From NCBI GenBank assembly GCA_016218765.1, contig JACRCZ010000006.1, forward strand, positions 1-50,874: a stretch of DNA of 50,874 bases. The letters are read 5' to 3'. Every line of letters starts with the position of its first letter. Within the stretch, counting starts at the first letter, position 1. The translations under genes were made by a program, and so were the position numbers. This DNA comes from Deltaproteobacteria bacterium (GTDB lineage: Bacteria > Myxococcota_A > Polyangia > DRWM01 > JAAZOP01). This document shows, piece after piece, positions 50,299 to 50,874 of this stretch. Below the pieces are notes generated by a model, which saw only the letters and a program-made list of their open reading frames with translations, made no database searches and was not told the origin of the DNA.

Positions 50299-50874
50299 CG
50301 CCGGAGCGGCGGCACCCCACCTCGTCGGCGCAGCCCGAACGCCACGCGGTACACGTCGGGAACGTTGATGCGACCCTCGTCAAGAACCTGAAACACGCCT
50401 AGCGCGGCCAAGTCCTTCGACAGCCCCACCGGGCCCTCTGTCAGATGTCGCGGCGGGAGTTTGTTCGCACTGGCATCTTTCACGGCGTTCATCACGTCGT
50501 CGTTCCAACGCTCTTGCACGTCTGGAAGACCGCATGGAACCAGCAGGTCGCGAAGTGGCTCCATTGCAGCCCGTACCCACGGATGATCCTCTCCGATCTC
50601 CGTCACCCTACGTTGTGATGCCGCCTGAACACCCTCGCGGATTCCCGCCGCCGAGAGAGCCAACGGCGCGTCCGACGCGGTTTGCTCCGCCGCGACCCGG
50701 ATCGCCTCTAGGAACGAGCGTGGGCTGCTTCGGCCGGCAGAGTCGCCCAGGTGGCGGGGCAGCCACGTGTACGCGCGTCCGCGCTTGGGGTCTCTTCCCA
50801 TCCACTTGTCCGCCAGCAGTTCGAAGAGCCCTCGTTGTACTCCTTCTTCGCCTGCCAGCCGCTCGGGAACGAGC
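50295..50874 (-). CDS. C-terminal part of a large defence-associated protein
   Basis: The frame is open to the window edge, so only the last 192 residues are seen. It is basic and helical: LFELLADKWMGRDPKRGRAY, then TWLPRHLGDSAGRSSPRSFL, then a tail with DLAALGVFQVL and VYRVAFGLRRRGG, a winged-helix-like ending. The WLPxHLGDxxGxxSPRSFL style motif is reminiscent of large P-loop proteins next to DUF1998 helicases in defence islands, but the ATPase core lies outside the window. It is coupled to the GIY-YIG-like gene. Confidence 0.65.
   Translation of the reverse strand, partial: LVPERLAGEEGVQRGLFELLADKWMGRDPKRGRAYTWLPRHLGDSAGRSSPRSFLEAIRVAAEQTASDAPLALSAAGIREGVQAASQRRVTEIGEDHPWVRAAMEPLRDLLVPCGLPDVQERWNDDVMNAVKDASANKLPPRHLTEGPVGLSKDLAALGVFQVLDEGRINVPDVYRVAFGLRRRGGVPPLRR

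Larger units (their letters stand above)
28117..50874. mobile_element. Integrative element in tRNA-Glu (left end; right end beyond window)
   Basis: A tyrosine integrase begins its stop codon 6 bp after the encoded CCA of tRNA-Glu. It is followed by an excisionase-like HTH, a DnaC-like protein and a replication-organizer-like protein on the same strand. Cargo consists of a glycosyltransferase/radical SAM/HEPN cassette and a defence gene array. No capsid, tail, relaxase or type IV secretion gene is seen, so it is best called an integrative element or defence island rather than a prophage or ICE. I found no second copy of the tRNA 3' end up to 50,874. Confidence 0.7.

Noticed and set aside
28117..50874. 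Prophage or conjugative element
   Set aside because: No terminase, capsid, portal, tail, relaxase or type IV secretion genes are seen in the part available.

Overview
This is 50.9 kb of high-GC DNA from a soil or sediment type bacterium, most likely a myxobacterium-like lineage (Myxococcota, formerly Deltaproteobacteria). I infer that from the many lipoproteins with Cys-rich or low-complexity linkers, a Ser/Thr kinase with a C-terminal membrane anchor, an AgmX/PglI-type C-terminal domain, a DUF2914 lipoprotein and a von Willebrand factor A lipoprotein. No rRNA or single diagnostic marker is present, so the placement is inference.

Left part, 1-28,041, is chromosomal backbone: a TPR protein tail, CCA-adding enzyme, PHP-family phosphatase-like protein, UPF0104 membrane protein, small secreted protein, Ser/Thr kinase, SLOG/DprA-like unknown, AgmX-like protein, tRNA-Arg(CCU), M28 lipoprotein peptidase, DUF2914 lipoprotein, an AsmA-like/GT51 fusion, a GGDEF-like protein, a second M28-like lipoprotein, bS21, an integral membrane protein, an M1 peptidase, TsaE, a periplasmic TPR protein, a VWA lipoprotein, YchF, an M20 peptidase and two alpha/beta-hydrolase lipoproteins. 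This half is sprinkled with short-period purine-rich dispersed repeats (CGCAGAGA/CGCAAAGA type, ACAGATGG type, ACGAAAA type). Some have been captured inside reading frames (kinase linker, TsaE tail).

Right part, 28,117 to the window end, looks like an integrative element inserted at the 3' end of tRNA-Glu(CUC). It starts with an intact tyrosine integrase flush against the tRNA, then an overlapping excisionase-like HTH ORF, a DnaC-like loader with a ruined Walker A, and a replication-organizer-like protein. These are followed by cargo. The right attachment site is not in the window.

Cargo block 1 (32,424-38,696) is the best candidate for an undescribed system. It is four translationally coupled genes: two soluble family-2-like glycosyltransferases; a 1,028-residue fusion of a protein-kinase-like domain, two glycosyltransferase-like domains and a radical SAM domain; and a TPR plus LA2681-type HEPN protein carrying an intact RX4H ribonuclease motif. 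No export, polymerase or sugar-nucleotide genes accompany it, which argues against surface polysaccharide and for modification of an intracellular target, possibly the HEPN protein itself.

Cargo block 2 (41,740-50,874, minus strand) is a defence-type array: the tail of a large protein, a GIY-YIG-like protein, a 1,767-residue DEAD/DUF1998 helicase ending in a PD-(D/E)XK-like domain, and an ATPase/HNH pair resembling Septu (PtuA/PtuB). Between the blocks are an unknown 355-residue protein and two stretches that look like frameshifted gene remnants.
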